Shown: one piece after another, positions 45,179 to 54,261 of the stretch
Position numbering within the stretch: position 1 is the stretch's first letter
Layout: each line of letters opens with the position of its first letter
Assembly (NCBI RefSeq): GCF_001509835.1
Contig: NZ_JXTJ01000016.1
Location: 109,296-173,295, forward strand
Reading direction: 5' to 3'
DNA from: Allobosea sp. WAO
GTDB taxonomy: Bacteria; Pseudomonadota; Alphaproteobacteria; Rhizobiales; Beijerinckiaceae
DNA: 64,000 bases
Position numbers and translations under genes: made by a program
Notes under the pieces: model-generated
Told to the model about the DNA's origin: nothing
Seen by the model: the letters and a program-made list of their open reading frames with translations, nothing else
The model's database searches: none

Positions 45179-48142
45179 ATGCTTCGCCAGATCGCGCTCC
45201 TCGGCCTGCTCTCCCTGGTTCCGGGGCTCGCCGCCGCCTCCCAATGCCCGGCCGAACGTCCGACGCCGATGGTCCCCAGCGACCCCGCGCTCTGCGCCGC
45301 ACTCGATGGCGATATCCGCAGGCCGGGCGCCTTTCCGCTCGACGTCTATCAGGAGAAGCTCGGCCGCTATCTCGGCGCCTTCTGCCACCGCAATCCTGCC
45401 GCGGGCTGGCGCGTCGACAAGGCGGTGCGCGATACCGGGCCGTTCACCGCGACGCTCCGGAACGACAAGGCGACCGGGAATTATCACGGCACCCATGCGC
45501 CGGTCGTGATCTGGTACTCACCGGAGATGTTCGGCTGGCTGAAGGCCAACCGTGGCGGAGCGCACGAGACGGCCGCAACCGAGGCGCCGGTTCCGGACGG
45601 GGCGCTGATGGTCAAGGAGATGTTCCCGGCCCCCGCCGCTCTCTGTCGCGATATCGACCCGCTGCGCCTGCTGCCGACCAGCGGCGCGGCCGTGATGGTG
45701 CGCGACGCCAAGGCATCGCATGATGGCTGGTTCTGGGGCTGGTTCGGCTGGAGCGACTGGAAGCCGGACTGGCCGGCCGGGCCCGGCAACGGCTATCCAA
45801 ATATGGGCTTCGGGCAATATTGCGTGAACTGCCATGCCAGCGCCAAGGCTAATACGACCTTCGCCGACATGAAGAACATCAAAGGCGAGCCCGGCCGCCC
45901 GCTGGTCTTCCTGAGCCAGAACAGCTTCACTGATCGCTCGGCCCAGGCGCATGACGACCTTTCCGCCATGCTGAACCACCTGCGCATCGTGCAGGAATCC
46001 GACGACGTCACGCTGCTCGGCGCTCCCGCCCGCCAGAGCCCGGCACCTGAATTCGCCGCCTTCTACGGCATCCCCTTCCCGCATCCGAGCGCGGACAAGG
46101 TGATGCGAATGCCGTCGCAAACCTATGACAATGTCTGGGCAAGCGCCGACCGGCGCGAGGCGAAGCAGCAATTCCTGAGCTCGGACCAGTGCCTCGGCTG
46201 CCACGATGCCGGCTCGACCGGGCTGCATTTCGACATGACGCTGCCGGGGCCGGGCGGCCGTTTCCTCAATCTCTCGCCCTATGGCACCTGGAGCACCTCG
46301 CCCATGGGCCTGGCCGGGCGCGACCCGGTGTTCTTCGCCCAGCTCGCCAGCGAGACCGAGACCTTCCACCCGCAGGCGGCGGAGCTGGTGCAGGACACCT
46401 GCCTCGGCTGTCATGGCGTGATGGGGCAAAGACAGTTCAAGGTCGACCAGCGAGCCGCCGGCAAGGGCTGCACTCCGTTCACGCGCGCCGCCGTCGCCGC
46501 GGTGCCATGGCCCGCCGGCCATTCCGGGCTCGCCGCGAAGCATGGGGCGCTCGCCCGCGACGGTGTCTCCTGCGTGACCTGTCACGCGATGGCGCTGAGC
46601 GAGGCCGAACGGAACCGGGTCAAGGCGGAGCCGCAGAACGCTTGCGTCGAGGAGCGACAGGCCTTTCTCAACCCCGAGAATACCGGCTTCGCCAGGACCT
46701 TCACCGGCAGCTTCCTGATGGGCGAGATGACCCAGATGAAAGGTCCGTTCGAGGATCCCAGGGTGAAGCCGATGGAGCATGCGCTCGGCATGACGCCGGT
46801 GCAGAACCCCGCCATCAAGAGCTCGGAGCTCTGCGGCAGCTGCCACACGGTGCATCTGCCGGTGCTCGACAAGGGCAAGGTCATCGGCCACACCTACGAG
46901 CAGACGACCTATGCCGAATGGGCGTTCAGCGATTTCCGCACCGGCCAGTCCCCGGACGGGGCGCTGCCCTTCGGCGCCGGCAAGAGCCCGGAGACCTGCC
47001 AGAGCTGCCACATGCCGAGCCGCGATGCGGACGGGCAGCCCTATCGCAGCAAGATCGCCAGCATCCAGGAATACTCGAACTTCCCGCAGGCGGAGCACAC
47101 CCTGCCGCCGGAGGAGATCGACCTGCCGGTGCGCTCGGGCTTCGCCAGCCATGCGCTGGTCGGGCTAAACGCGTTCCTGATCAAGATGGCGCAGCAGTTC
47201 CCCGAGCTGATGGGAATCCGGACTCAGGATCCGATGCTGACGAAGAAGGGCATCGATCCACTGCTCTTCACCGAGAAGGCGATCGACCATCAGGCTGCCG
47301 AGCGCACCGCCGCCATCGCGGTCGAGAACATCCGGCTGACCGGGTCGGCGTTGGAGGCCTCGGTGCGCATCACCAACAAGGTCGGGCACAAATTCCCGAG
47401 CGGAGTCGGCTTCCGGCGCGCCTTCATCGCATTCAAGGTGCTCGACGCCGGCGGCCGGACGATCTGGGCCTCGGGACGCACCGATGCGCTCGGCGTCATC
47501 ACCGACGCCAAGGGCACGCCCGTTGCCGGCGAAGTCTGGTGGAATTCCGACTGCTCGGCGAGGCTCGACCCGCTCGCCCACCAGCCGCATCACGAGGTGA
47601 TCACGCGGCAGGACCAGGTCCAGATCTATCAAGAGCTGGTCTCGAGCCCGCCGCTGTCCGGGCCGGCGCAATGCGTCACCGGCTCCGCGCCGGCCGGGCA
47701 GCTGACGACGAGCTTCCTGTCAATCTGCGCCAATGTGAAGGACAACCGCCTGCTGCCGAAAGGCTATCTCAAGCGCAACGAGCGGGTGAAGCTCGCGGCG
47801 TCCCTCGGCGCCGGGCCGGAGCTGGCGGACGAGGCCGGGCCGGTCAATGTCGGCGACGATCCCGACTACCGGGAAGGTGGCGGCGACGCGACGCTCTATC
47901 GGATCGCCCTACCCGAGATCGACGGCAAACCGGCCTCGGTCGAGGCGACGCTCTACTACCAGGCGATACCGCCCTTCTATCTCCAGGACCGCTTCTGCAC
48001 CTCGAAGAGCGCGGACACGCAGCGGCTGCATTTCATGACCAGCCGCCTCAACCTCGCCGGCTCGCGCTCGGAGGGCTGGAAACTGCGGACGGTGACGACC
48101 GGGGCCGTCGCGATTGCGGAAGGGGCTCAGCTTCGGAACTAG
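45179..48142 (+). CDS. six-haem c-type cytochrome with N-terminal P460-like domain
   Basis: A 987-residue exported protein. The ATG at 45179 gives a clear signal peptide (LLGLLSLVPGLAAA); the longer frame to 44981 has none. Six CxxCH haem sites are visible at 45821, 46190, 46400, 46571, 46832 and 46997. The region before the first haem (HAPVVIWYSPEMFGWL, VPDGALMVKEMFP, AVMVRDAKASHDGWFWGW) resembles cytochrome P460-family proteins, which end in a CxxCH. About 300 residues of beta-rich domain follow the last haem. It is the last gene of the DegT/MFS/GMC set, and a role as electron acceptor for the GMC enzyme is plausible. No strong ribosome site precedes the chosen start. Confidence 0.85.
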   Translation: MLRQIALLGLLSLVPGLAAASQCPAERPTPMVPSDPALCAALDGDIRRPGAFPLDVYQEKLGRYLGAFCHRNPAAGWRVDKAVRDTGPFTATLRNDKATGNYHGTHAPVVIWYSPEMFGWLKANRGGAHETAATEAPVPDGALMVKEMFPAPAALCRDIDPLRLLPTSGAAVMVRDAKASHDGWFWGWFGWSDWKPDWPAGPGNGYPNMGFGQYCVNCHASAKANTTFADMKNIKGEPGRPLVFLSQNSFTDRSAQAHDDLSAMLNHLRIVQESDDVTLLGAPARQSPAPEFAAFYGIPFPHPSADKVMRMPSQTYDNVWASADRREAKQQFLSSDQCLGCHDAGSTGLHFDMTLPGPGGRFLNLSPYGTWSTSPMGLAGRDPVFFAQLASETETFHPQAAELVQDTCLGCHGVMGQRQFKVDQRAAGKGCTPFTRAAVAAVPWPAGHSGLAAKHGALARDGVSCVTCHAMALSEAERNRVKAEPQNACVEERQAFLNPENTGFARTFTGSFLMGEMTQMKGPFEDPRVKPMEHALGMTPVQNPAIKSSELCGSCHTVHLPVLDKGKVIGHTYEQTTYAEWAFSDFRTGQSPDGALPFGAGKSPETCQSCHMPSRDADGQPYRSKIASIQEYSNFPQAEHTLPPEEIDLPVRSGFASHALVGLNAFLIKMAQQFPELMGIRTQDPMLTKKGIDPLLFTEKAIDHQAAERTAAIAVENIRLTGSALEASVRITNKVGHKFPSGVGFRRAFIAFKVLDAGGRTIWASGRTDALGVITDAKGTPVAGEVWWNSDCSARLDPLAHQPHHEVITRQDQVQIYQELVSSPPLSGPAQCVTGSAPAGQLTTSFLSICANVKDNRLLPKGYLKRNERVKLAASLGAGPELADEAGPVNVGDDPDYREGGGDATLYRIALPEIDGKPASVEATLYYQAIPPFYLQDRFCTSKSADTQRLHFMTSRLNLAGSRSEGWKLRTVTTGAVAIAEGAQLRN

Positions 48143-48369
48143 GCCAGCGGAGCGATCGCCAGTTCGCGTCAGCAGGGGCATTTTGGGCGAATTGAGCGCC
48201 AATTCAGCCTTTACCGGCCACGCTGCTGCTTGATTGCGCGCTTCTGCGCTTTCTTCTGATGGCGCCAATAGTCGACCGGAGCGCCTTGCTGCGCTCGTAA
48301 GTAGTCGTGGATGCAATCATTCCGCAACGTCAGATCCCGGTCGCGCTGCCAAGAATCCAAACCTTGCGG
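48143..48369. other. intergenic stretch with an open reverse frame continuing past the neighbouring stop
   Basis: On the reverse strand the frame of the 48370 gene stays open after its TAG for about 52 codons to a TAA at 48211. It reads as a basic, helical-looking peptide (for example NDCIHDYLRAQQGAP, then RHQKKAQKRAIKQQRGR). This may be chance, or a C-terminal part cut off by the TAG. Nothing else is recognisable. Confidence 0.3.
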
Positions 48370-49413
48370 CTACTCGGATGGAGTGAGACGTTCGATCAAC
48401 TGCTCGAGCGGCGCGAGATCATTAAGGCGGGCCTCGCAGAGGCCGGAGGATGAAAGCCCGGTCAGGAACTCGACGACGCCGGCTCCAAGCGCAGTCCTTG
48501 CGGCATCGTCACGATAGCCGAGCGCGGCCAGTTCACGCTCGACCAGTGCCCCGTCAGCGCCGAGATAGCCTGCGCGCGCGAGCAGGGCCTCCGGCTGAAT
48601 GCCATGCGCCCGCAGAAGCAGGATGCGGCATGCGGTGGCGCGAGCGTCTGGGTCATGCACGGCTGCGCCACTGAAGATTCCGCCGATGAGACTGGCCGGA
48701 GGCGTGGGTACGTTCAACGCCATAAAGAACAGCCGGTGCGTATAGGAGCAGGTTAGCGCGCCCTGGGCGGTACGGCCATCATGCAGCAACTGCCCGCTCA
48801 TCAGGACCTGGCGGTTGAACAGGTTTTCGCTGTAGCTGATCTCCAGACGTTGCGCCGCCGTGGGGTGGATCGTCACGGCGCCGAGGATCAGCTGCCCTCC
48901 CGCGGCTCGGGACCAGGCCGGTGAAATCGCGAGATAGCCACCCTCCAGCCAATGCCCGCCGAGCTGCGGCGCATTTGAAGAGGCGGACGACGGTGCGGCG
49001 ACGATGGGATCCCGCCCCGGCGGCAGGCCAGCCTCCGCCCGCAGCATCGCAAGCGCGGTTTCCGGCACGACGAAGCGGGTGCAGATCGCGTCCTGGAACT
49101 CTTGGAACGAGGACGAGGCGATGAACGGCGCGGTCAGCGCGCCATCGACGACCCTTACCCAGTCCTCGTAGACACTGGAGGCGCGCGGCATGGCCTTGCC
49201 GCTGAGCCACTTGTAGGCGTTCTGGGGCACGAACAGCGTCGTCCGATTGATGGCGGCGAAGCGCGCGCAAAGTTCCTTATGGGTTGAGCAGCCGAGCGCC
49301 AGCGACGTCAACCTCAGCTTCAGCGCGAGGTGATGCGAGGCTTCGGCCATCGGCGGCTGGCGATCGATATCGGCCAGCAGTGGCGCGCCGCCATCCAGTC
49401 TAAACTGCTTCAC
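48370..49413 (-). CDS. conserved-looking protein of unknown function, possible HTH at the N terminus
   Basis: I do not recognise this family. The GTG at 49413 has a GGGGA stretch five bases upstream and gives 347 residues. An ATG at 49350 gives a shorter form, and the frame runs open to 49587 with low-complexity sequence. Residues about 28-85 (LALKLRLTSLALGCSTHKEL, then VPQNAYKWLSGKAMPR) look like a helix-turn-helix unit similar to XRE-like proteins, so it may be a regulator. The remainder mixes beta-rich (GGQLILGAVTIHP) and helical segments and has no membrane span. It is convergent with the cytochrome gene. Bases 49414-50185 upstream have no clear function. Confidence 0.6.
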   Translation of the reverse strand: MKQFRLDGGAPLLADIDRQPPMAEASHHLALKLRLTSLALGCSTHKELCARFAAINRTTLFVPQNAYKWLSGKAMPRASSVYEDWVRVVDGALTAPFIASSSFQEFQDAICTRFVVPETALAMLRAEAGLPPGRDPIVAAPSSASSNAPQLGGHWLEGGYLAISPAWSRAAGGQLILGAVTIHPTAAQRLEISYSENLFNRQVLMSGQLLHDGRTAQGALTCSYTHRLFFMALNVPTPPASLIGGIFSGAAVHDPDARATACRILLLRAHGIQPEALLARAGYLGADGALVERELAALGYRDDAARTALGAGVVEFLTGLSSSGLCEARLNDLAPLEQLIERLTPSE

Positions 49414-49587
49414 CGCGTTCCCCAACCGGTTGCCTTGAAAATTAGACGACGGGCCGAAACTGGTCTCCAAGCCAAGAAAGATCAATGCCTGCGCTTTGCC
49501 CGTAGCGGGTGCAGATCTTGCGGCGACCGGCGGTCGACGTCTGCCGGACCGACCGCGACCTGCCCCAGAGGCGCCTGCTCCCACCAA

Positions 49588-50185
49588 GCATCAGATCACG
49601 ACCCGATTCTTGGGCGCGCGGAAGACGGGCGTCATCTTGCTTGAAGATGCTGTTTTCCTCCGGAACAACCGCTCTCGCCTTCGTCATAGGCCAGAGCCAT
49701 TGCAGGTCTTCCAGAATCAGATTTTCTGCCGAAGTTGAGAGGACGACAGGTTTCGCGGCCATGACATTGCATCCCAACTTGATGACCGACCGTCCACGAT
49801 CGCCGAAGACCCTCGCGCGCCTGAACGAGGTGTCCGTCTTCAGCCGGTGACGAGCCTCGTCGTCCGGACGTGCCTTACGTCGGCCCGGGGCGCCCGGAGA
49901 GTGCCTCGGATCGCGCCACTCGAGCGTGGCGGCCCGCATGCATGCCGTGGGCGAGGACAAATCCAGCCGCAGCCACGCGAGATCGCCAGCCAACGAAAGA
50001 CGCAGCGGGCGCGAGGGCTCCGGCGGATCGGACCACGGTGTGCGTTGCGATCGACGACCGTGGCCGTGCCGCCGCTCCAGTCCGGCAGCTTCCGAAGTAC
50101 CCGGTTTGCGTCGCAGGTCCGCGCTGCCTAACCTCCCGGACCCGCATCTGCAGCGTGTGCGCGCTGATCGAACCAGGGATGCCGA
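49588..50185. other. 598-bp stretch without a supported gene
   Basis: Open frames on both strands here are compositionally poor and are not bounded by ribosome sites. The reverse frame that runs through it (to 51202) is the antisense of the hydrolase gene. No hairpin, tandem repeat or RNA gene was recognised. It lies between the divergent 48370 and 50186 genes and must hold their promoters. Confidence 0.45.
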
Positions 50186-51145
50186 ATGCCCAGCCGAGAA
50201 GCCTGCCTGATATCGCTTCGGCGCTCCGTGCCGATCCTGCTTGGCTTCGCCGTACCGCTTGCCCCGGCGCTTGCGCAGGGCGGCGACTTCGCGGGCATTG
50301 TCGACCTCGACGGCGGTCGCAAGATGCATCTCGAATGTCGCGGCAAGGGGTCTCCGGCCGTGATCATCGTGCCCGGCGCACGCGCCTCTGCCGCCGATTG
50401 GACTAGTTCCGAGCCGGGCAAGGCGAACGTCTTCTCCGCGGTCGCAGGGTTCACGCGGGTCTGCACCTATGACCGGCCGGGGACGCCGGTCGGCGAGGCG
50501 CCGAGCCGCAGCGCCCCGGTCTCGCAGCCGGTCAGCGCGAGGCAGGCAGTCGCCGATCTGCACGAGCTGGTGAGCGCTGCCGGCATCGCGACGCCTTTCG
50601 TGGTCGCCGGGCACTCCTATGGCGGCCTCGTCAGCCGGCTTTATGCGATGACCCACCCCGGCGCGGTGAACGGCATGGTCCTCGTCGATGCCCTGTCCGA
50701 GGGGCTTCGGGCGGCGCAGACGCCGCGCGAATGGGCGATCCAGCGGGTTCTGCTCGATGGCGACCTGACGGAGGCGCTGAAAATCTATCCTGCGATCGAG
50801 CGGGTCGATGCGGATCTCAGTTTCGATCAGGTGCTCGCCGCCACGCCGCTCCGGCCGATGCCATTGATCGTGCTCAGCGCCGATCGGCCCTGGGGACCAC
50901 TCATCCCGGGGCTCATCGCCGACAGGCGACTGCCGCCCGACATCCCTTCCGATTTCGGCTACGTCACCGACAGGGCCCAAAAGCAGGCGCAGACCAAGCT
51001 TGCCGCACTCGTGCCGGGCGCCAAGCACATCACGAACACGGGCAGCGGCCATGATATCCACAAGGAGCGGCCGGAACTGGTGATCGACAGCATCCGCAAC
51101 ATCGTCGACGCCTTGCGGACCGGCAAGCTCAGACCGGCTCCCTGA
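50186..51145 (+). CDS. exported alpha/beta hydrolase
   Basis: A 319-residue alpha/beta-hydrolase-fold enzyme with an N-terminal signal peptide (ILLGFAVPLAPALA, cleavage before QGG). The nucleophile elbow GHSYGG places the catalytic serine at residue 144. The oxyanion region IVPGARASA, the YDRPGTP segment and a late GSGHDIH supplying the catalytic histidine complete the family pattern. The substrate is not predictable: ester or amide hydrolysis in the periplasm, or outside the cell. It is convergent with the MocR gene and appears to be monocistronic. Confidence 0.87.
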   Translation: MPSREACLISLRRSVPILLGFAVPLAPALAQGGDFAGIVDLDGGRKMHLECRGKGSPAVIIVPGARASAADWTSSEPGKANVFSAVAGFTRVCTYDRPGTPVGEAPSRSAPVSQPVSARQAVADLHELVSAAGIATPFVVAGHSYGGLVSRLYAMTHPGAVNGMVLVDALSEGLRAAQTPREWAIQRVLLDGDLTEALKIYPAIERVDADLSFDQVLAATPLRPMPLIVLSADRPWGPLIPGLIADRRLPPDIPSDFGYVTDRAQKQAQTKLAALVPGAKHITNTGSGHDIHKERPELVIDSIRNIVDALRTGKLRPAP

Positions 51146-51193
51146 CACCGGTCGACGCAGCCGGCTCGATCGCCCACGACCTATCGCAGCAGC

Positions 51194-51210
51194 TTGGCCC
51201 ATGCGGCCAA
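51194..51210. terminator. small hairpin between convergent genes
   Basis: TTGGCC (51194-51199) pairs with GGCCAA (51205-51210) around a 5-nt loop in the 123-bp gap between the convergent hydrolase and MocR genes. Weak as a terminator because no T-tract follows. Confidence 0.3.
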
Positions 51211-51268
51211 CGAGCCGGCCCCGACATCGGTGCTGGAAACGCGTTATCGCCGGTCGCCGGCGCGGTCT

Positions 51269-52708
51269 TCACGACCGCTGCGACGCGACCTCGCCCGCCG
51301 CGGCGAAATCCCCAAGTTCCTTCTGCAGGAAGGCGACGAAGGCGGGATCGTCGGCATAGGCGACGTTGACGCGCATGCCGGACGGGCCTGCATCGAGCTC
51401 GCCAGAGCGCCGATCGGGCAGGAAGACCGTGCCGGGCGCGATGAAGATGCCCTGCTCCGAGGCCCGGCGCGCCAACGCGAGATCGTCCAGGCGCTGCGGC
51501 AGACCGACCCAGAGATAATAGCCGCCGCCCTGGCGGGCGAAGATCGGCAGGCCGAGACGGTCGAGGCTGGCGAAGGCGTTGCGCGTCGCCTTGCCGATCC
51601 GCTCGCCCAGGCGTTTGAGATGATGGCGGTACTGGCCGCTGGCGATCAGGTCGCTGATCAGCCGCTCCAGATATCCGGACGAGTTGACCACGGTCAGCAT
51701 CTTCATGTCGCCGAGCGAGCGGGCGAGCGCCGGACTCGCGGCGATGTAGCCGATGCGCAGGCTGGCCGAGAGCGTCTTGGAGAAGGTGCCGACATAGATG
51801 ACGCGCTCGAGCTGGTCGAGCGCAGCGAGCCGCGGCGCGCTCGCCGGCATCACATCGGCGAAAGGATCGTCCTCGACGATGGTGAGATCGTGCTGGGCGG
51901 CGATCTGGAGCAGGCGGTGGGCGACCGGCAGGGCGATCGAGCCGCCGGTCGGATTATGCGCCAGCGACTGGGTGAAGAAGATTTTCGGCCGGTGCCGGGC
52001 GATCTGCGCGGAGAGATCGTCGAGATCGGGCCCGTCGGCGAGGCGGCGGACGCCTGCGATCTCGATGCGCCCGAGCTTCAGCTTGCCGAAGAGCGGATAA
52101 TAGCCGGGGCTGTCGACCAACACGGTATCGCCCGGCTGCAGCAAGTGGCGGATGATCAGGTCGAGCGCATGGTTGACGCCGAAGGTCATCAGGATCTGCG
52201 CCGGCGAGGCCTGGATCGAGCGTTCGGCCAGCATCAGGCCGATCTGGGCCCGCAGTGGTCCGTAGCCGACCGGGTCGCCATAGCCATGCTTGACCGGCAG
52301 CTCGTCCTTGCCGCCGCGCAGACGCAAATGACGACCGAGCTCGGAATCCTCCATCCAGGAGGATGGCGGACGCCCGTCGCCGACGCGCACAGGATGGACC
52401 TGGCAAAGCTGCTCGCGCAGCAGCGAGACGATGTCGATCGCCTCGGTCATATGCTGCGGAGGCGCCTCGCTGGGGCGATGGCCGGGGGCGCGGACATAGA
52501 AGCCGGCGCCGCGCCGCGCCTCCAGCCGGCCGCTGGCGACGAGCCGGTCATAGACCTCGACCATGGTGTTCTTCGAGACGCCGTATTCGCCGGCGGCGCT
52601 CCGCAGCGAGGCCATGCGTCGCCCGGGCTGGAGTAGCCCCTCGTCGATCATCCTGCCGATGCGCGCGACGATCGCGCCAGTGCGGTTGCCTTCGGCCTGC
52701 TCGTCCAT
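51269..52708 (-). CDS. MocR family regulator (GntR winged helix fused to PLP aminotransferase-like domain)
   Basis: A 479-residue MocR/PdxR-type regulator. The ATG at 52708 follows a GAGG and gives the normal family length; the frame extends upstream to 52888 through the promoter. Residues about 8-75 are the GntR winged HTH (LRSAAGEYGVSKNTMVEVYDRL). From about residue 105 it is a fold-type I aminotransferase-like domain, with the PLP lysine in GTFSKTLSASLRIGY. It is divergent from the HMG-CoA reductase gene with a perfect palindrome directly at its own 5' end, so it probably controls both. MocR proteins usually sense amino acids or PLP, so the inducer here is unknown. Confidence 0.9.
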   Translation of the reverse strand: MDEQAEGNRTGAIVARIGRMIDEGLLQPGRRMASLRSAAGEYGVSKNTMVEVYDRLVASGRLEARRGAGFYVRAPGHRPSEAPPQHMTEAIDIVSLLREQLCQVHPVRVGDGRPPSSWMEDSELGRHLRLRGGKDELPVKHGYGDPVGYGPLRAQIGLMLAERSIQASPAQILMTFGVNHALDLIIRHLLQPGDTVLVDSPGYYPLFGKLKLGRIEIAGVRRLADGPDLDDLSAQIARHRPKIFFTQSLAHNPTGGSIALPVAHRLLQIAAQHDLTIVEDDPFADVMPASAPRLAALDQLERVIYVGTFSKTLSASLRIGYIAASPALARSLGDMKMLTVVNSSGYLERLISDLIASGQYRHHLKRLGERIGKATRNAFASLDRLGLPIFARQGGGYYLWVGLPQRLDDLALARRASEQGIFIAPGTVFLPDRRSGELDAGPSGMRVNVAYADDPAFVAFLQKELGDFAAAGEVASQRS

Positions 52709-52720
52709 CGGACCTCGCAT

Positions 52721-52746
52721 CTGTACCAGTAAATCAACTGGTACAG
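52721..52746. promoter_or_regulatory. perfect 10-bp inverted repeat, probable MocR operator
   Basis: CTGTACCAGT (52721-52730) and ACTGGTACAG (52737-52746) are exact reverse complements with the 6-bp spacer AAATCA. The site lies 13 bases upstream of the MocR ATG and 124 bases upstream of the HMG-CoA reductase ATG. The position fits autoregulation plus control of the divergent catabolic operon. Confidence 0.72.
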
Positions 52747-52869
52747 AGAATGGGACATTGCAGAAATTGTGCCTTGCCGCTCTCCAGCGATTGTCCGAGC
52801 TTGTCAATCGAAGAAGCGCCGATGCCCAATGCGCGGCGCAACAAAAACCCCGGCTGGGGAGGAAACTGC

Positions 52870-54192
52870 ATGACGACGGCCCAGGCACGCGGCGGCGCCG
52901 CGCGCGCAGTGAATTCGCGCATCGAGAACTACCGCAATCTGAGCTGCTCCGAGCGACTGTCCCAGGCCGTCGCTGCTGCCGGCCTCGCCGATGCCGACCT
53001 CGCCTTGCTCGCCCAGCCCGGCGGGCTGCCGCTCAATCTCGCCAACGGCATGATCGAGAACGTCGTCGGCACCTTCGAACTGCCGCTAGGCGTCGCCACC
53101 AACTTCACCGTCAACGGCAAGGACTACCTGATCCCGATGGCGGTCGAGGAGCCCTCGGTCGTCGCCGCCGCCTCCTATATGGCCCGCATCGCCCGTGGCT
53201 CCGGCGGTTTCCGCACATCGAGCGACCGGCCGATCATGCGGGCGCAGGTCCAATTGCTGGGCGTCAGCGATCCCGAAGGCGCGCGCCACAAGCTGCTGGC
53301 GGCACAAGGCGAGATAGTCGCCGCCGCCAACGCCAAGGACAAGGTGCTGGTCTCGCTCGGCGGTGGCTGCCAGGGCATCGAGGTCCATGTCTTCCCGCAG
53401 ACTCCGCGCGGGCCGATCGTGGTGATGCACCTCTTGGTCGATGTCCGCGACGCTATGGGCGCCAACACCGTCAACACCATGGCCGAAACGGTGGCGCCGA
53501 TCGTCGAGCGCATCACCGGCGGTACGGTGCGCCTGCGCATCCTGTCGAACCTGGCCGACCTCAGGCTGGCACGGGCGACAGTCACTATTCCCGAGGCGGC
53601 GCTGACGACCAAGGAATTCTCCGGCCGGCGGATGATCGACGGCATGCTCGACGCGTATACCTTTGCGGCGATCGACCCCTACCGCGCCACCACCCACAAC
53701 AAGGGCATCATGAACGGTATCGACCCCGTGGTGGTCGCGACCGGCAATGACTGGCGCGCCATCGAGGCCGGCGCCCATGCCTATGCCGCCCGCAGCGGCC
53801 GCTACACCTCGCTGACGACCTGGGAAGAGGACAAGGACGGCAATCTCGTCGGCTCGATCGAGATGCCGATGGCGCTCGGCTTGGTCGGCGGCGCCACAAA
53901 GACGCATCCGCTGGCGCAATGGTCGCTGCGCCTGCTCGGTGTCACCAGCGCGCAGGAGCTGGCCGAGGTTACGGTCGCGGTCGGGCTCGCCCAGAACATG
54001 GCGGCGCTCCGGGCGCTGGCGACCGAGGGCATCCAGCGCGGTCACATGGCGCTGCACGCCCGCAACATCGCCATCGTCGCCGGCGCCGAGGGCGCCGAGA
54101 TCGAGGCGATCGCCGCCGAACTCGCCCGCGCCCACGATGTCCGCGTCGACCGGGCTCGCGAACTGCTGGCGGAGCGCCGTAAGGGCAGCTAG
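52870..54192 (+). CDS. mvaA: degradative hydroxymethylglutaryl-CoA reductase (class II)
   Basis: The 440-residue enzyme is a class II HMG-CoA reductase, which in mevalonate-degrading bacteria runs from mevalonate plus CoA and NAD+ to HMG-CoA. It resembles the Pseudomonas mevalonii enzyme closely along its length (NLANGMIENVVGTFELPLGV, DVRDAMGANTVNTMAE, THNKGIMNGIDP). Catalytic positions are all present: Glu93/Glu94 in AVEEPS, Lys277, Asp293 in TGNDW and His391 in GHMALHARN. The ATG at 52870 follows GGGAGGAAA. The genes downstream encode an importer and HMG-CoA lyase, and the mevalonate biosynthesis genes usually found with a biosynthetic reductase are absent, which points to catabolism. Confidence 0.95.
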   Translation: MTTAQARGGAARAVNSRIENYRNLSCSERLSQAVAAAGLADADLALLAQPGGLPLNLANGMIENVVGTFELPLGVATNFTVNGKDYLIPMAVEEPSVVAAASYMARIARGSGGFRTSSDRPIMRAQVQLLGVSDPEGARHKLLAAQGEIVAAANAKDKVLVSLGGGCQGIEVHVFPQTPRGPIVVMHLLVDVRDAMGANTVNTMAETVAPIVERITGGTVRLRILSNLADLRLARATVTIPEAALTTKEFSGRRMIDGMLDAYTFAAIDPYRATTHNKGIMNGIDPVVVATGNDWRAIEAGAHAYAARSGRYTSLTTWEEDKDGNLVGSIEMPMALGLVGGATKTHPLAQWSLRLLGVTSAQELAEVTVAVGLAQNMAALRALATEGIQRGHMALHARNIAIVAGAEGAEIEAIAAELARAHDVRVDRARELLAERRKGS

Positions 54193-54261
54193 CCCGGCAT
54201 CCTGCGCCTTCAACACTCACCACAGAACCGCATCAAGCGGACGACAACCGGAGGAACGTTC

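Noticed and set aside
46189..48195. A 668-codon forward frame overlapping the cytochrome gene
   Set aside because: It lies in another frame of the six-haem cytochrome gene and lacks CxxCH or any other motif.
49442..51202. A 586-codon reverse frame over the hydrolase and the upstream gap
   Set aside because: Mostly antisense to the alpha/beta hydrolase, which has a clear nucleophile elbow and signal peptide; the reverse product is low complexity.
52870..54192. Biosynthetic HMG-CoA reductase of an isoprenoid mevalonate pathway
   Set aside because: No mevalonate kinase, phosphomevalonate kinase or HMG-CoA synthase gene is nearby, and the gene is grouped with HMG-CoA lyase and an importer, which indicates degradation.
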